Source: Streptomyces scabiei 87.22 (GTDB taxonomy: Bacteria; Actinomycetota; Actinomycetes; Streptomycetales; Streptomycetaceae). Taken from it: a DNA stretch of 64,000 nt. The notes beneath the pieces are model-generated. The model worked only from the letters and a program-made list of their open reading frames with translations, had not been told where the DNA came from and made no database searches. The stretch covers positions 7,378,001-7,442,000 of the forward strand of contig NC_013929.1 of assembly GCF_000091305.1 (NCBI RefSeq). The letters run 5' to 3'. Every line of letters starts with the position of its first letter. The first letter of the stretch is position 1. A program made the translations under genes and the position numbers. Below, one piece after another: positions 1 to 8,826 of this stretch.

Positions 1-459
1 GACAACGCCACCTACACCCTCGCCAACGTCTTCATGCTGGCGTACCCGTACGGCGCGCCCGACATCAACTCCGGCTACGAGTTCTCCTCCACCGACGCCG
101 GGCCGCCGGACAACGGCCGCGTCGACGCCTGCTGGCAGAACGGCTGGAAGTGCCAGCACGCCTGGCCGGAGATCATGCGCATGGTCGCCTTCCGCAACGC
201 CACCCGCGGTGAGGCCGTCACCGACTGGTGGGACAACGGGAGCGACGCGATCGCCTTCGGGCGCGGCGGCAAGGGCTTCGTGGCCATCAACCACGAGTCG
301 AGCGGCCTCAGTCGCACCTACCGGACCTCGCTCGCGGCAGGCACCTACTGCAACGTGCAGAACAACACGACGGTCACCGTCAACGGCTCCGGCCAGTTCA
401 CCGCGACCCTCGGCGCCCACACGGCACTCGCCCTCTACGCGGGCAAGAGCAGCTGCTGA
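1..459 (+). CDS. Secreted alpha-amylase, C-terminal part (5' truncated by window edge)
   Basis: The frame is open from base 1, so the gene begins outside the window. The visible 152 residues match the end of the GH13 catalytic barrel and the C-terminal all-beta domain C of Streptomyces secreted alpha-amylases: the stretch FMLAYPYGAPDINSGYEF, a cysteine pair around DACWQNGWKCQHAW, then VAFRNATRG, WWDNG and AINHE. The enzyme hydrolyses internal alpha-1,4 bonds of starch outside the cell. The next gene on the same strand, 113 bases on, is an amylopullulanase, so the two form a starch-degradation pair. No starch-binding CBM20 follows, so this is the short form. The catalytic residues are upstream and cannot be inspected. 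Confidence 0.93.
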   Translation, partial: DNATYTLANVFMLAYPYGAPDINSGYEFSSTDAGPPDNGRVDACWQNGWKCQHAWPEIMRMVAFRNATRGEAVTDWWDNGSDAIAFGRGGKGFVAINHESSGLSRTYRTSLAAGTYCNVQNNTTVTVNGSGQFTATLGAHTALALYAGKSSC

Positions 460-494
460 CCGGCTTGTAAGTCCTTACCGTTACTTTCAAGCCT

Positions 495-525
495 CTTGCT
501 GAAATACTTTCGGCGGCGATACGGT
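495..525 (+). promoter_or_regulatory. Candidate amylopullulanase promoter with MalR-like operator
   Basis: TTGCTG (496-501) and TACGGT (520-525), 18 bases apart, make a reasonable -35/-10 pair 48 bases before the GTG start. The spacer holds an imperfect inverted repeat, TTGCTGAAA (496-504) against TTTCGGCGG (508-516), like the operators of the LacI-type maltose repressor MalR in front of Streptomyces amylase and malE genes. Family resemblance is from memory; binding is inferred. Confidence 0.5.
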
Positions 526-572
526 CGCGCGGAGTCGGACCCACCAGAGCCGTCATCGCAAGGAGTCCATCC

Positions 573-3500
573 GTGATACCGAGATGGCCGGCGCCGTTCA
601 GGCGCCGAACCACCCACGCTGGACGGGTCGCGGCGGTCGGCGCGGTCACCGTGACCGCGCTGACCGCGGCGCTCGTACAGCCACTCACCGCGGGAGCCGC
701 CGCGCCGCCCGCGCCTCCGTCCGACGCGAAGCTGGCGAGGACCGCCGCCCGCCACGACCTCACCCGCGAGCAGTTCTACTTCGTCCTGCCGGACCGTTTC
801 GCCAACGGCGACCGGGCGAACGACAGGGGCGGCCTGACGGGCTCGCGCCTCGCCACCGGCTACGACCCCACCGACAAGGGCTTCTACCAGGGCGGCGACC
901 TCAAGGGCCTCACCAAGAAGCTCGACTACATCAAGGGCCTCGGCACCACCTCCATCTGGATGGCCCCGATCTTCAAGAACCAGCCCGTGCAGGGGACGGG
1001 GGCCGACGCCTCCGCCGGCTACCACGGTTACTGGATCACCGACTTCACCCAGGTCGACCCGCACTTCGGCACCAACAAGGACCTGGAGACCCTCATCTCC
1101 AAGGCGCACGCCAAGGGCATGAAGGTCTTCTTCGACGTCATCACCAACCACACCGCCGACGTCGTCGACTACGACGAGAAGTCCTACGACTACCTCTCCA
1201 AGGGCGCCTTCCCCTACCTGACCAAGGACGGGAAGCCCTTCGACGACACCGACCACGCGGGCGGCGGGAAGAACTTCCCCACCGTCGACCGGGACTCCTT
1301 CCCCCGGACCCCCGTCGTCCCGGCGGCCCAGAAGAGGACCAAGGTCCCCTCCTGGCTCAACGACCCGACGATGTACCACAACCGGGGCGACTCCACCTGG
1401 GCCGGAGAGTCCGCCGGCCACGGCGACTTCGTCGGACTGGACGACCTGTGGACCGAACGCCCCGAGGTCGTCTCCGGCATGGAGAAGATCTACGAGAAGT
1501 GGGTCCGGGACTTCGACATCGACGGCTTCCGGATCGACACCGTGAAGCACGTCGACATGGAGTTCTGGACGCAGTGGGCCACCGCGCTCGACGCGTACGC
1601 CGCGAAGAAGGGCCGCGACGACTTCTTCATGTTCGGCGAGGTCTACTCCGCCGACACCTCCGTGACCTCCCCCTACGTCACCCGGGGCCGCCTCGACTCC
1701 ACGCTCGACTTCCCCTTCCAGGACGCGGCACGGTCGTACGCCTCCCAGGGCGGCAGCGCGAAGAAGCTGGCCTCGGTCTTCGGGGACGACTACAAGTACA
1801 CGACCGACAAGGCCAACGCGTACGAGCAGGTCACCTTCCTCGGCAACCATGACATGGGCCGCATCGGAACCTTCCTGAAGCAGGACGCCCCCAAGGCCAC
1901 CGACGCCGAACTGCTCGCCAAGGACCGGCTCGCCAACGAGCTGATGTTCCTCGGACGCGGCAACCCGGTCGTCTACTACGGCGACGAGCAGGGCTTCACC
2001 GGCGCGGGCGGCGACAAGGACGCCCGCCAGACGATGTTCGCCTCGAAGACCGCCGACTATCTGGACGACGACCTGCTCGGCACGGACCGTACGCACGCCG
2101 AGGACGCGTACGACACGAGCGCGCCGCTCTACCGGCGGATCAGCGCGCTCGCCGAACTCCGCAGGGCGCACCCGGCCCTCGCCGACGGCGTCCAGACCGA
2201 GCGGTACGCGGCCGACGGGGCGGGCGTCTACGCCGTCTCGCGGACCGACACCCGCACCGGCACCGAGTACGTCGTCGCCTTCAACAACGCGGACGGCGCC
2301 GAGAAGGCCACCTTCGCCACCGGGTCGGCCCGTATGACCTTCAAGGGCGTCTACGGCACCGACGGCAAGGTGACGAGCGGGACGGACAAGAAGGTCACCG
2401 TCACCGTCCCGGCCCGCTCGGCGATCGTCCTCAAGGCCGCCGGGCCTCTCGGGAAGCCCGCCACCAAGCCGTCCGTCACGCTCGACGCCCCGGCCGCCGG
2501 CGCCACCGGCACGGTCGAGATCGGCGCGGACGTCGGCGGTGGGCAGCTCAACCGGGTCGTGTTCGCCGCGCAGATCGGCAACGGCCGGTGGAAGACGCTG
2601 GGCTCCGCCGACCACGCCCCCTTCAAGGTCACCCAGACCCTCGACGAGAAGGTGCCGGCCGGAACGGCTCTGCGGTACAAAGCGGTGGTGATCGACCGAA
2701 CCGGACGTACGGCGAGCGCCACCGCGGCCTCCACCACCGGAACCCCGCCCGCCCCCGAGACCCCCACCGCCTCCTCGCGCGACCACGCGATCGTCCACTA
2801 CAAGCGCGCCGACGGCGACTACACCGACTGGCGGCTGTACGCCTGGGGCGACCTCGCCGAGGGCGAGGGGACCACCTGGCCCGACGGCCACGACTTCATC
2901 GGGCGGGACGCGTACGGCGCCTTCGCGTACGTCAAGCTCAAGCCCGGCGCCACCAGCGTCAACTACCTCGTCATCGACAAGGACGGCACCAAGGACGTCT
3001 CCGCAGACCGCACGATCGACGTGACGAAGACGGGCGAGATCTGGGTCGAGCAGGGCAAGGAGGCCGTCCGCACGGAGAAGCCCACCGGCGACTACCCCGA
3101 GCAGGACAGGACCAAGGCCGTCCTCCACTACCACCGCGCCGACGGCGACTACGACGGCTGGGGCCTGCACGTCTGGTCGGGAGCCGCGAACCCCACGGAC
3201 TGGGCCAGGCCCCTGGAGCCCGTGCGGACCGACACCTATGGCGCCGTCTTCGAGGTGCCCCTCACCGACGGGGCCACCAGTCTCGGTTACATCCTCCACA
3301 AGGGCGACGAGAAGGACCTCCCCACCGACCAGGCGCTGGACCTCAAGACGACCGGCCATGAGGCGTGGCTGCTGAGCGGCCAGGAGAAGTACCTGCTCCC
3401 GCAGCCCGCCGGGTCCGCCGCCGCCCTCGACCTCACCACCTCCAAGGCGGTCTGGATCGACCGGAACACCGTCGCCTGGAACGGCAACGACACCGCCGCC

Positions 3501-5999
3501 TCCACCCAGCTGCTGTACTCGCGCTCCGGCTCGATCACGGCGAAGGACGGCGCTCTCACCAGCACCGACGAGCGGTGGCTGCGTCTGACCAAGGCGGCGC
3601 TCACCGACGCCCAGAAGACGAAGTTCCCGCACCTGAAGGCGTACACCGCCTGGACCGTCGACCCGCGTGACCGCGACCGGGTCCGCGACGCCCTGCGCGG
3701 CCAGTTGGCCGCCTCCCAGCGCGCGGCGAACGGCGCGGTGCTCGCGGCGACCGGCGTCCAGATCGCCGGCGTGCTCGACGACCTCCACGACGGATCGGGC
3801 GCCCACCTCGGCCCGACGTTCCGCAAGGGCCGTCCGACACTCGCCGTCTGGGCGCCCACGGCACAGTCGGTGAAGCTCGAACTCGACGGGAAGACCCTCC
3901 CGATGAAGAGGGACGACACCACCGGCGTCTGGTCCGTCACGGGTGGGAAGTCCTGGAAGAACAAGCCCTACCGGTACGTCGTGAAGGTGTGGGCGCCCAG
4001 CGTCCGGAAGATCGTCACCAACAAGGTCACCGACCCGTACTCCGTCGCCCTCACCGCCGACTCCGAGCGCAGCCTCGTCGTCGACCTGGCGGACAAGTCG
4101 CTGGCGCCGAGCGGCTGGTCGTCGTACACCAAGCCCAAGGCCGTGCCGCTGAAGGACGCGCGGATCCAGGAACTGCACGTCCGGGACTTCTCGGTCGGTG
4201 ACGCCACCGTGCCCGCGAAGGACAGGGGCACCTACCTCGCCTTCACCGACAAGGGCAGCGACGGCTCCCGGCACCTGCGGCACCTGGCGAAGGCCGGAAC
4301 GTCGTACGTGCACCTGCTGCCCGTCGCCGACATCGCCACCATCCCCGAGCGGAAGGCCGACCGGGCGACCGTCGACTGCGACCTCGCCTCGTACCCCGCG
4401 GACTCCGAGAAGCAGCAGGAGTGCGTGGCGAAGGCCGCGGCGAAGGACGGCTTCAACTGGGGTTACGACCCCTACCACTACACGGTCCCGGAGGGCTCGT
4501 ACGCGACCGACCCGGACGGCACCCGGCGCACGGTCGAGTTCCGGAAGATGGTGCGGGCGCTCAACGCCGACGGCCTCGGCGTCGTGCTGGACGTGGTCTA
4601 CAACCACACCCCGGCCAGCGGGCAGGCCGACAGGAGCGTCCTCGACAAGGTCGTCCCCGGCTACTACCACCGGCTCCTCGCCGACGGTTCGGTCGCCACC
4701 TCCACCTGCTGCGCCAACACCGCGCCCGAGAACACCATGATGGGCAAACTGGTCGTCGACTCCCTCGTCACCTGGGCGAAGGAGTACAAGGTCGACGGCT
4801 TCCGCTTCGACCTGATGGGGCACCACCCGAAGGCCAACATCCTGGCCGTCCGCAAGGCCCTCGACGCCCTCACCCTCAAGAAGGACGGCGTCGACGGGAA
4901 GAAGATCATCCTGTACGGGGAGGGCTGGAACTTCGGCGAGGTGGCCGACGACGCGCGCTTCGTCCAGGCCACGCAGAAGAACATGGCCGGCACGGGCGTC
5001 GCCACCTTCTCCGACCGGGCCCGGGACGCGGTGCGCGGCGGCGGCCCCTTCGACGAGGACCCCGGCGTCCAGGGCTTCGCGTCCGGCCTCTGGACGGACC
5101 CCAACCCCGCGGCGGACAACGGCACCCCGGCCGAGCAGAAGGCCCGGCTGCTGCACTACCAGGACCTCATCAAGGTCGGGCTGAGCGGCAACCTCGCGAA
5201 CTACCGGTTCACCGACACCGACGGCAAGGAGGTCCAGGGCTCCGAGGTCGACTACAACGGGACCGCCGCCGGGTACGCGGACGCCCCGGGCGACGCCCTC
5301 GCCTATGTCGACGCCCACGACAACGAGTCCCTGTTCGACGCCCTGGCCTTCAAACTCCCGAAGTCCACGAGCCCGGCCGACCGCGCCCGGATGCAGGTCC
5401 TCGCCCTGGCGACCGCCGCCCTCTCCCAGGGCCCGGCACTCTCCCAGGCCGGCACCGACCTGCTGCGGTCCAAGTCCCTTGACCGCAACTCCTACGACAG
5501 CGGCGACTGGTTCAACGCGATCCACTGGGACTGCCGGGACGGCAACGGCTTCGGGCGCGGACTGCCCCTCGCCGCCGACAACCGGTCCAAGTGGCCGTAT
5601 GCCAAGCCCCTGTTGACGTCGGTGAAGGTCGGCTGCGAGCAGATCGAGGGTGCCTCGGCCGCCTACCGGGACCTGCTGAGGATCCGTACCACGGAGGACG
5701 TCTTCTCCCTCGACACCGCCGGGCAGGTGCAGTCCAAGCTGTCCTTCCCACTGTCGGGGAGGGACGAGACCCCGGGCGTGATCACCATGGAACTCGGTGA
5801 CCTGGTCGTCGTCTTCAACGCCACCCCCGAGCGGCGGAGGCAGACCGTGGGCGACCTGGCCGGGACGGAGTACGCCCTGCACCGGGTGCAGGCGGCGGGG
5901 GCGGACTCTACCGTCCGGACGTCGTCGTACGAAGCGGAATCGGGGACCTTCGTCGTTCCGGGGCGGACCGTGGCGGTCTTCGCGCGAACAGGCCGCTGA
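573..5999 (+). CDS. pulA: Secreted pullulanase-type alpha-1,6-glucosidase with two GH13 domains (amylopullulanase)
   Basis: 1808 residues. GTG start with AAGGAG eight bases upstream. A signal peptide spans about residues 1-44 (Arg-rich start, hydrophobic core, AGA-AA). First GH13 domain about 60-600: DGFRID nucleophile D322, FGEVYS acid E356, NHD D427. An Ig-like stretch follows (about 610-720), then two PUD/CBM41 modules (about 735-830 and 850-945, both with HYxRADGDY), a pullulanase N2 domain, and CBM48 (about 1075-1170). The second GH13 domain (about 1180-1600) has the pullulanase signature NWGYDPYHY, region I D1340, nucleophile D1413, acid E1450 and AHDN D1583. The first domain is expected to cut alpha-1,4 and the second alpha-1,6 bonds of starch or pullulan. 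Both catalytic sets are intact. It partners the upstream amylase. Confidence 0.95.
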   Translation: MIPRWPAPFRRRTTHAGRVAAVGAVTVTALTAALVQPLTAGAAAPPAPPSDAKLARTAARHDLTREQFYFVLPDRFANGDRANDRGGLTGSRLATGYDPTDKGFYQGGDLKGLTKKLDYIKGLGTTSIWMAPIFKNQPVQGTGADASAGYHGYWITDFTQVDPHFGTNKDLETLISKAHAKGMKVFFDVITNHTADVVDYDEKSYDYLSKGAFPYLTKDGKPFDDTDHAGGGKNFPTVDRDSFPRTPVVPAAQKRTKVPSWLNDPTMYHNRGDSTWAGESAGHGDFVGLDDLWTERPEVVSGMEKIYEKWVRDFDIDGFRIDTVKHVDMEFWTQWATALDAYAAKKGRDDFFMFGEVYSADTSVTSPYVTRGRLDSTLDFPFQDAARSYASQGGSAKKLASVFGDDYKYTTDKANAYEQVTFLGNHDMGRIGTFLKQDAPKATDAELLAKDRLANELMFLGRGNPVVYYGDEQGFTGAGGDKDARQTMFASKTADYLDDDLLGTDRTHAEDAYDTSAPLYRRISALAELRRAHPALADGVQTERYAADGAGVYAVSRTDTRTGTEYVVAFNNADGAEKATFATGSARMTFKGVYGTDGKVTSGTDKKVTVTVPARSAIVLKAAGPLGKPATKPSVTLDAPAAGATGTVEIGADVGGGQLNRVVFAAQIGNGRWKTLGSADHAPFKVTQTLDEKVPAGTALRYKAVVIDRTGRTASATAASTTGTPPAPETPTASSRDHAIVHYKRADGDYTDWRLYAWGDLAEGEGTTWPDGHDFIGRDAYGAFAYVKLKPGATSVNYLVIDKDGTKDVSADRTIDVTKTGEIWVEQGKEAVRTEKPTGDYPEQDRTKAVLHYHRADGDYDGWGLHVWSGAANPTDWARPLEPVRTDTYGAVFEVPLTDGATSLGYILHKGDEKDLPTDQALDLKTTGHEAWLLSGQEKYLLPQPAGSAAALDLTTSKAVWIDRNTVAWNGNDTAASTQLLYSRSGSITAKDGALTSTDERWLRLTKAALTDAQKTKFPHLKAYTAWTVDPRDRDRVRDALRGQLAASQRAANGAVLAATGVQIAGVLDDLHDGSGAHLGPTFRKGRPTLAVWAPTAQSVKLELDGKTLPMKRDDTTGVWSVTGGKSWKNKPYRYVVKVWAPSVRKIVTNKVTDPYSVALTADSERSLVVDLADKSLAPSGWSSYTKPKAVPLKDARIQELHVRDFSVGDATVPAKDRGTYLAFTDKGSDGSRHLRHLAKAGTSYVHLLPVADIATIPERKADRATVDCDLASYPADSEKQQECVAKAAAKDGFNWGYDPYHYTVPEGSYATDPDGTRRTVEFRKMVRALNADGLGVVLDVVYNHTPASGQADRSVLDKVVPGYYHRLLADGSVATSTCCANTAPENTMMGKLVVDSLVTWAKEYKVDGFRFDLMGHHPKANILAVRKALDALTLKKDGVDGKKIILYGEGWNFGEVADDARFVQATQKNMAGTGVATFSDRARDAVRGGGPFDEDPGVQGFASGLWTDPNPAADNGTPAEQKARLLHYQDLIKVGLSGNLANYRFTDTDGKEVQGSEVDYNGTAAGYADAPGDALAYVDAHDNESLFDALAFKLPKSTSPADRARMQVLALATAALSQGPALSQAGTDLLRSKSLDRNSYDSGDWFNAIHWDCRDGNGFGRGLPLAADNRSKWPYAKPLLTSVKVGCEQIEGASAAYRDLLRIRTTEDVFSLDTAGQVQSKLSFPLSGRDETPGVITMELGDLVVVFNATPERRRQTVGDLAGTEYALHRVQAAGADSTVRTSSYEAESGTFVVPGRTVAVFARTGR

Positions 6000-6011
6000 G
6001 AGCGCTAGCTT

Positions 6012-6049
6012 GGGTGGTGCGGGCGGTGAGGGGACCGGCCGCACCACCC
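6012..6049 (+). terminator. Hairpin downstream of pulA
   Basis: GGGTGGTGCGG (6012-6022) pairs perfectly with CCGCACCACCC (6039-6049), starting 12 bases after the pulA stop. There is no T tract, as usual in Streptomyces. It also lies in the presumed leader of the following phosphatase gene. Confidence 0.6.
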
Positions 6050-6074
6050 GGGCTTCGGCCACGACGAGAGCCTC

Positions 6075-7691
6075 ATGAGGGCGATGGGCGACACAACGGA
6101 CACCACGGTGCTGGTGGTCGACGACGCGGCCGCCGGCCGGTACGCGATGGGCGCGGTCCTGCGCCGGGCCGGACACGGCGTGGTCCCGGTCGCCAGCGCA
6201 GGCGAGGCCCTCGCCGAACTCGACCTGCGGCTCCGCACCGGAACCCTGCCCGACCTGGCCCTCGTCGACGTCGGCCTCCCCGACATGAGCGGCTTCGAAC
6301 TGTGCCGCCGGCTCAAGGCCCGTCCCCTGACCGCGGCCCTGCCCGTCGTCCACTTCTCCGCCGCCTCCGTCGCCCCCGTCGACCGCTGCCGTGGGCTGGA
6401 CGCGGGCGGCGAGGCGTATCTGACGGTCCCCGCCGAGCCGGAGGAGATCCAGGCGGTCGTCCGCGCGGCCGTGCGCGGCGCCCGGACCCGCAACGACGCC
6501 GAGGCCCTCGCCCGCCGGCTCACCCTGCTGTCCGAGACCGTCGTCGACGTGCAGGCCGCCCGCACCCTGGAGGAGCTGGCCGCGGCCGCCGCCGAAGGGG
6601 CCGCCCGGCTCACCCGCTCGCCCGCCGCCGTGTTCGTGCTCGGCGAGGACGGCCACCTCTGCACCGGCACCTCACGGGCACGGGCCCGCACCACCCTGCC
6701 CGACGCCGGCGCGCACGAGGCCGTGGCCCGGCTCATCCGCCGTCTCACCGACAGCGACCCCGGGCCGCACGACACCGTCGTCCCCGCGCCCCTGTGGCCC
6801 CCGGGCTTCTTCCGGCCCGGCGTCACCGAGGACGCCCGGCTGGTCCTGGCCCGCACCGAGAGCGGCACCCCCGTCTGTGTCGCCACACCCGCGCGCGGCG
6901 GGCCGGGAGCGGCGAGCGGTGCCACGGGCCTGGTCGCGCGCCTCGCCCAGGCCACCGCCCTGGCCGCCCAGCCCCTGCTGATGTACCAGGTCGAACGCCA
7001 TGTCGCGCTCACCCTCCAGCACAGCTTCCTGCCCAAGCGGGTGCCCGAGTTCCCCGGCCTCGACGTCGTCGTCCGCTATGTGCCGGCCTCCAGCCGGACC
7101 GAGATCGGCGGCGACTTCTACGCGGCCCTGTCCACCCCCGGCGGCGTCCTCACCGCCGTCGGCGACGTCGTCGGGCACTCGCTGGACGCGGCCACCGTGA
7201 TGGTGGAGATCCGGCACGCCCTGCGCGCGTACTGCGTGGAGGAGTCCGACCCCGCGGCGCTCGCCCACCGTCTCGACCGGATGCTCCAGCACTATCACCC
7301 GGACCTGACCGCCACCGTCTGTCTCGCCCTGATCGAGCCGGACAGCGGGCGCGTCCGGATCGCCAACGCGGGCCACATCCCGCCGCTGATCGTCCGCGAC
7401 CACGGAGAGGCCGCGTACGTGCCGGCCGCCGGACCACTCCTCGGGCTCGGCCTCGACCGGCCCGCGCCCACCCTGGCGTGGCTGGGGCCGACGGACCGGC
7501 TGCTCATGGTCACCGACGGGCTCGTCGAGACCCGGGGGATCGATCTCGCGCTCTCCCTGGAGCAGTTGCGGGCCGCCGCGGCGGACGCCCCGGTGGGGAC
7601 GGCCGCGCTGTGCGACACGCTGCTGCACTGTTTCGGCCGGGACCGGGAGGACGACATCGCCATGCTGGCGTCACGGCTGCGGTTAGGGTGA
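6075..7691 (+). CDS. Response-regulator receiver domain fused to SpoIIE/PP2C-type serine phosphatase
   Basis: 538 residues. The N-terminal 125 residues form a CheY-like receiver (VLVVDD, phospho-acceptor D65 in ALVDVGLPD). A linker or GAF-like region spans about 140-300, and the C-terminal 230 residues are a SpoIIE-type PP2C phosphatase with metal-binding Asp in IGGDFY (D347), GDVVGH (D364), TDG (D481) and REDDIAML (D526). Such proteins usually dephosphorylate anti-sigma-factor antagonists in partner-switching pathways. Odd point: the invariant receiver Lys, expected in Y-L-T-K-P, is Val here (YLTVPAEPEE), so phosphorylation-driven switching may be altered. An ATG nine bases downstream is an alternative start. 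It is followed after four bases by the CHMI gene. Confidence 0.9.
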   Translation: MRAMGDTTDTTVLVVDDAAAGRYAMGAVLRRAGHGVVPVASAGEALAELDLRLRTGTLPDLALVDVGLPDMSGFELCRRLKARPLTAALPVVHFSAASVAPVDRCRGLDAGGEAYLTVPAEPEEIQAVVRAAVRGARTRNDAEALARRLTLLSETVVDVQAARTLEELAAAAAEGAARLTRSPAAVFVLGEDGHLCTGTSRARARTTLPDAGAHEAVARLIRRLTDSDPGPHDTVVPAPLWPPGFFRPGVTEDARLVLARTESGTPVCVATPARGGPGAASGATGLVARLAQATALAAQPLLMYQVERHVALTLQHSFLPKRVPEFPGLDVVVRYVPASSRTEIGGDFYAALSTPGGVLTAVGDVVGHSLDAATVMVEIRHALRAYCVEESDPAALAHRLDRMLQHYHPDLTATVCLALIEPDSGRVRIANAGHIPPLIVRDHGEAAYVPAAGPLLGLGLDRPAPTLAWLGPTDRLLMVTDGLVETRGIDLALSLEQLRAAAADAPVGTAALCDTLLHCFGRDREDDIAMLASRLRLG

Positions 7692-7695
7692 CCTC

Positions 7696-8052
7696 ATGCC
7701 GCAGATCACCGTTGACTACTCCGCCGTCCTCTCCGAGGGCTTCGACCGGCCCACGTTCGCCAAGGCCCTGCACGAGGAGGTCGTGCGGACCGCCGCCGCG
7801 AAGCCGGAGGCGTGCAAGACGCAGTTCCGGGCGACCGACGACACGGTCGTCGGGCCCGACACCGACGGCCACGCGATCGTGCACATCACGCTCGGGCTGC
7901 TCGCCGGACGCACCGACGACACGAAGGTGACGCTGACCGAGAACGTGCTGGAGCTGGTCCGGCAGTACGTGAAGCCGTCGGCGGGGCTGGCGCTGCACGC
8001 GTCGGCGGAGGTGCGCGACCTCGACCCGTCGTACCGGAAGTTCGAGGTCTGA
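7696..8052 (+). CDS. 5-carboxymethyl-2-hydroxymuconate delta-isomerase family protein (CHMI)
   Basis: 118 residues, full length for the tautomerase-superfamily CHMI family. It begins MPQITVDYS, so after Met removal an N-terminal Pro is available as the catalytic base, as in 4-oxalocrotonate tautomerase relatives. The mid region CKTQFRATDD and the end LDPSYRKFEV are typical. In homoprotocatechuate degradation CHMI isomerises 5-carboxymethyl-2-hydroxymuconate, but no other gene of that pathway is nearby, so the physiological substrate is unknown. It starts four bases after the phosphatase stop and is probably co-transcribed. It ends ten bases before the convergent TetR gene. Confidence 0.85.
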   Translation: MPQITVDYSAVLSEGFDRPTFAKALHEEVVRTAAAKPEACKTQFRATDDTVVGPDTDGHAIVHITLGLLAGRTDDTKVTLTENVLELVRQYVKPSAGLALHASAEVRDLDPSYRKFEV

Positions 8053-8062
8053 GCGCCGGGCC

Positions 8063-8755
8063 CTAGCCGCGCCCCAGGGCGAGCAGGCGGCCCGCGAGGT
8101 CGCTGAACGGGCCGTCCTGCGGTTCGTCGGCGAGGATGCCGCGCAGCAGCGCCGCCATCTCCTCGTCCTGGGCCGCGCTCACCGCCGCCAGCGCCGCGAA
8201 GTCGTGGACGAGCTGGACCTCCAGCTCCTCGCGGGGGATACGGCGCCCGTCCAGCCAGAGGAGGGCGGTGGACTCGGCGAGGGAGATCCAGGAGCGGATG
8301 ACGAGTTCGAGGCGGGCGGGAGCGGTGCCGACGTCGAGGTGCGAAAGGATCTGGACATAGGCGGCCTGGCGGACACCGTCGACGAGGGCGTTCGTGCGGG
8401 ACGAGCCGACGGCCGGACCGCCGCGCATCAGGGCGGAGAAACCGGGGCCGTGCTCGTCGACGAAGTCGAAGAACCGGTGAGTGACGCGGAGCAGCCGGGC
8501 ACCGAGCGGACCCTGACGGGGCTCGACGAAACGGTTCGCCAGATCGTCGGACGCACGCGTCAACGCGGCCTCGTACAGGCTGAGTTTGCCCGGGAAGTAG
8601 TGGTAGACCAGCGGGCGTGAGATGCCCGCCGCCGACGCTATCTCGTCGATGGAGACCTCGTCGGGCGAGCGCCGGCTGAACAGTTCGAGGGCGACCCCGA
8701 TCAACTGCTGCCGCCGCTCCTCCACACCCATCCTGCGGCGCGCACCGGTTCGCAT
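8063..8755 (-). CDS. TetR/AcrR family transcriptional regulator
   Basis: 230 residues. The N-terminal TetR DNA-binding domain has its helix-turn-helix at about residues 34-55 (SIDEIASAAGISRPLVYHYF, then the usual GKLSLYEAAL). The C-terminal ligand or dimer domain (about 80-200) resembles the family of general Streptomyces TetR proteins with the core SWISLAESTALLWLDGR. The ligand and target are not predictable from sequence. It converges on the CHMI gene with no space for a terminator, so read-through is possible. The first ATG is used; a second ATG eight codons in (8731) is an alternative. A TAGAGT hexamer just upstream could be a -10 for a nearly leaderless message. Confidence 0.88.
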   Translation of the reverse strand: MRTGARRRMGVEERRQQLIGVALELFSRRSPDEVSIDEIASAAGISRPLVYHYFPGKLSLYEAALTRASDDLANRFVEPRQGPLGARLLRVTHRFFDFVDEHGPGFSALMRGGPAVGSSRTNALVDGVRQAAYVQILSHLDVGTAPARLELVIRSWISLAESTALLWLDGRRIPREELEVQLVHDFAALAAVSAAQDEEMAALLRGILADEPQDGPFSDLAGRLLALGRG

Positions 8756-8826
8756 ACGAACACTCTACCGATTCATTCCAGCCCGCCAGGGGCGGGACCG
8801 GGCGGAGACCTCCGAGGCGCGGGCGG

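Noticed and set aside
435..6656. A 2073-codon open frame on the minus strand across pulA
   Set aside because: It is antisense to a clear amylopullulanase, has Gly/Val/Arg-rich composition from complementary GC-rich codons and shows no domains.
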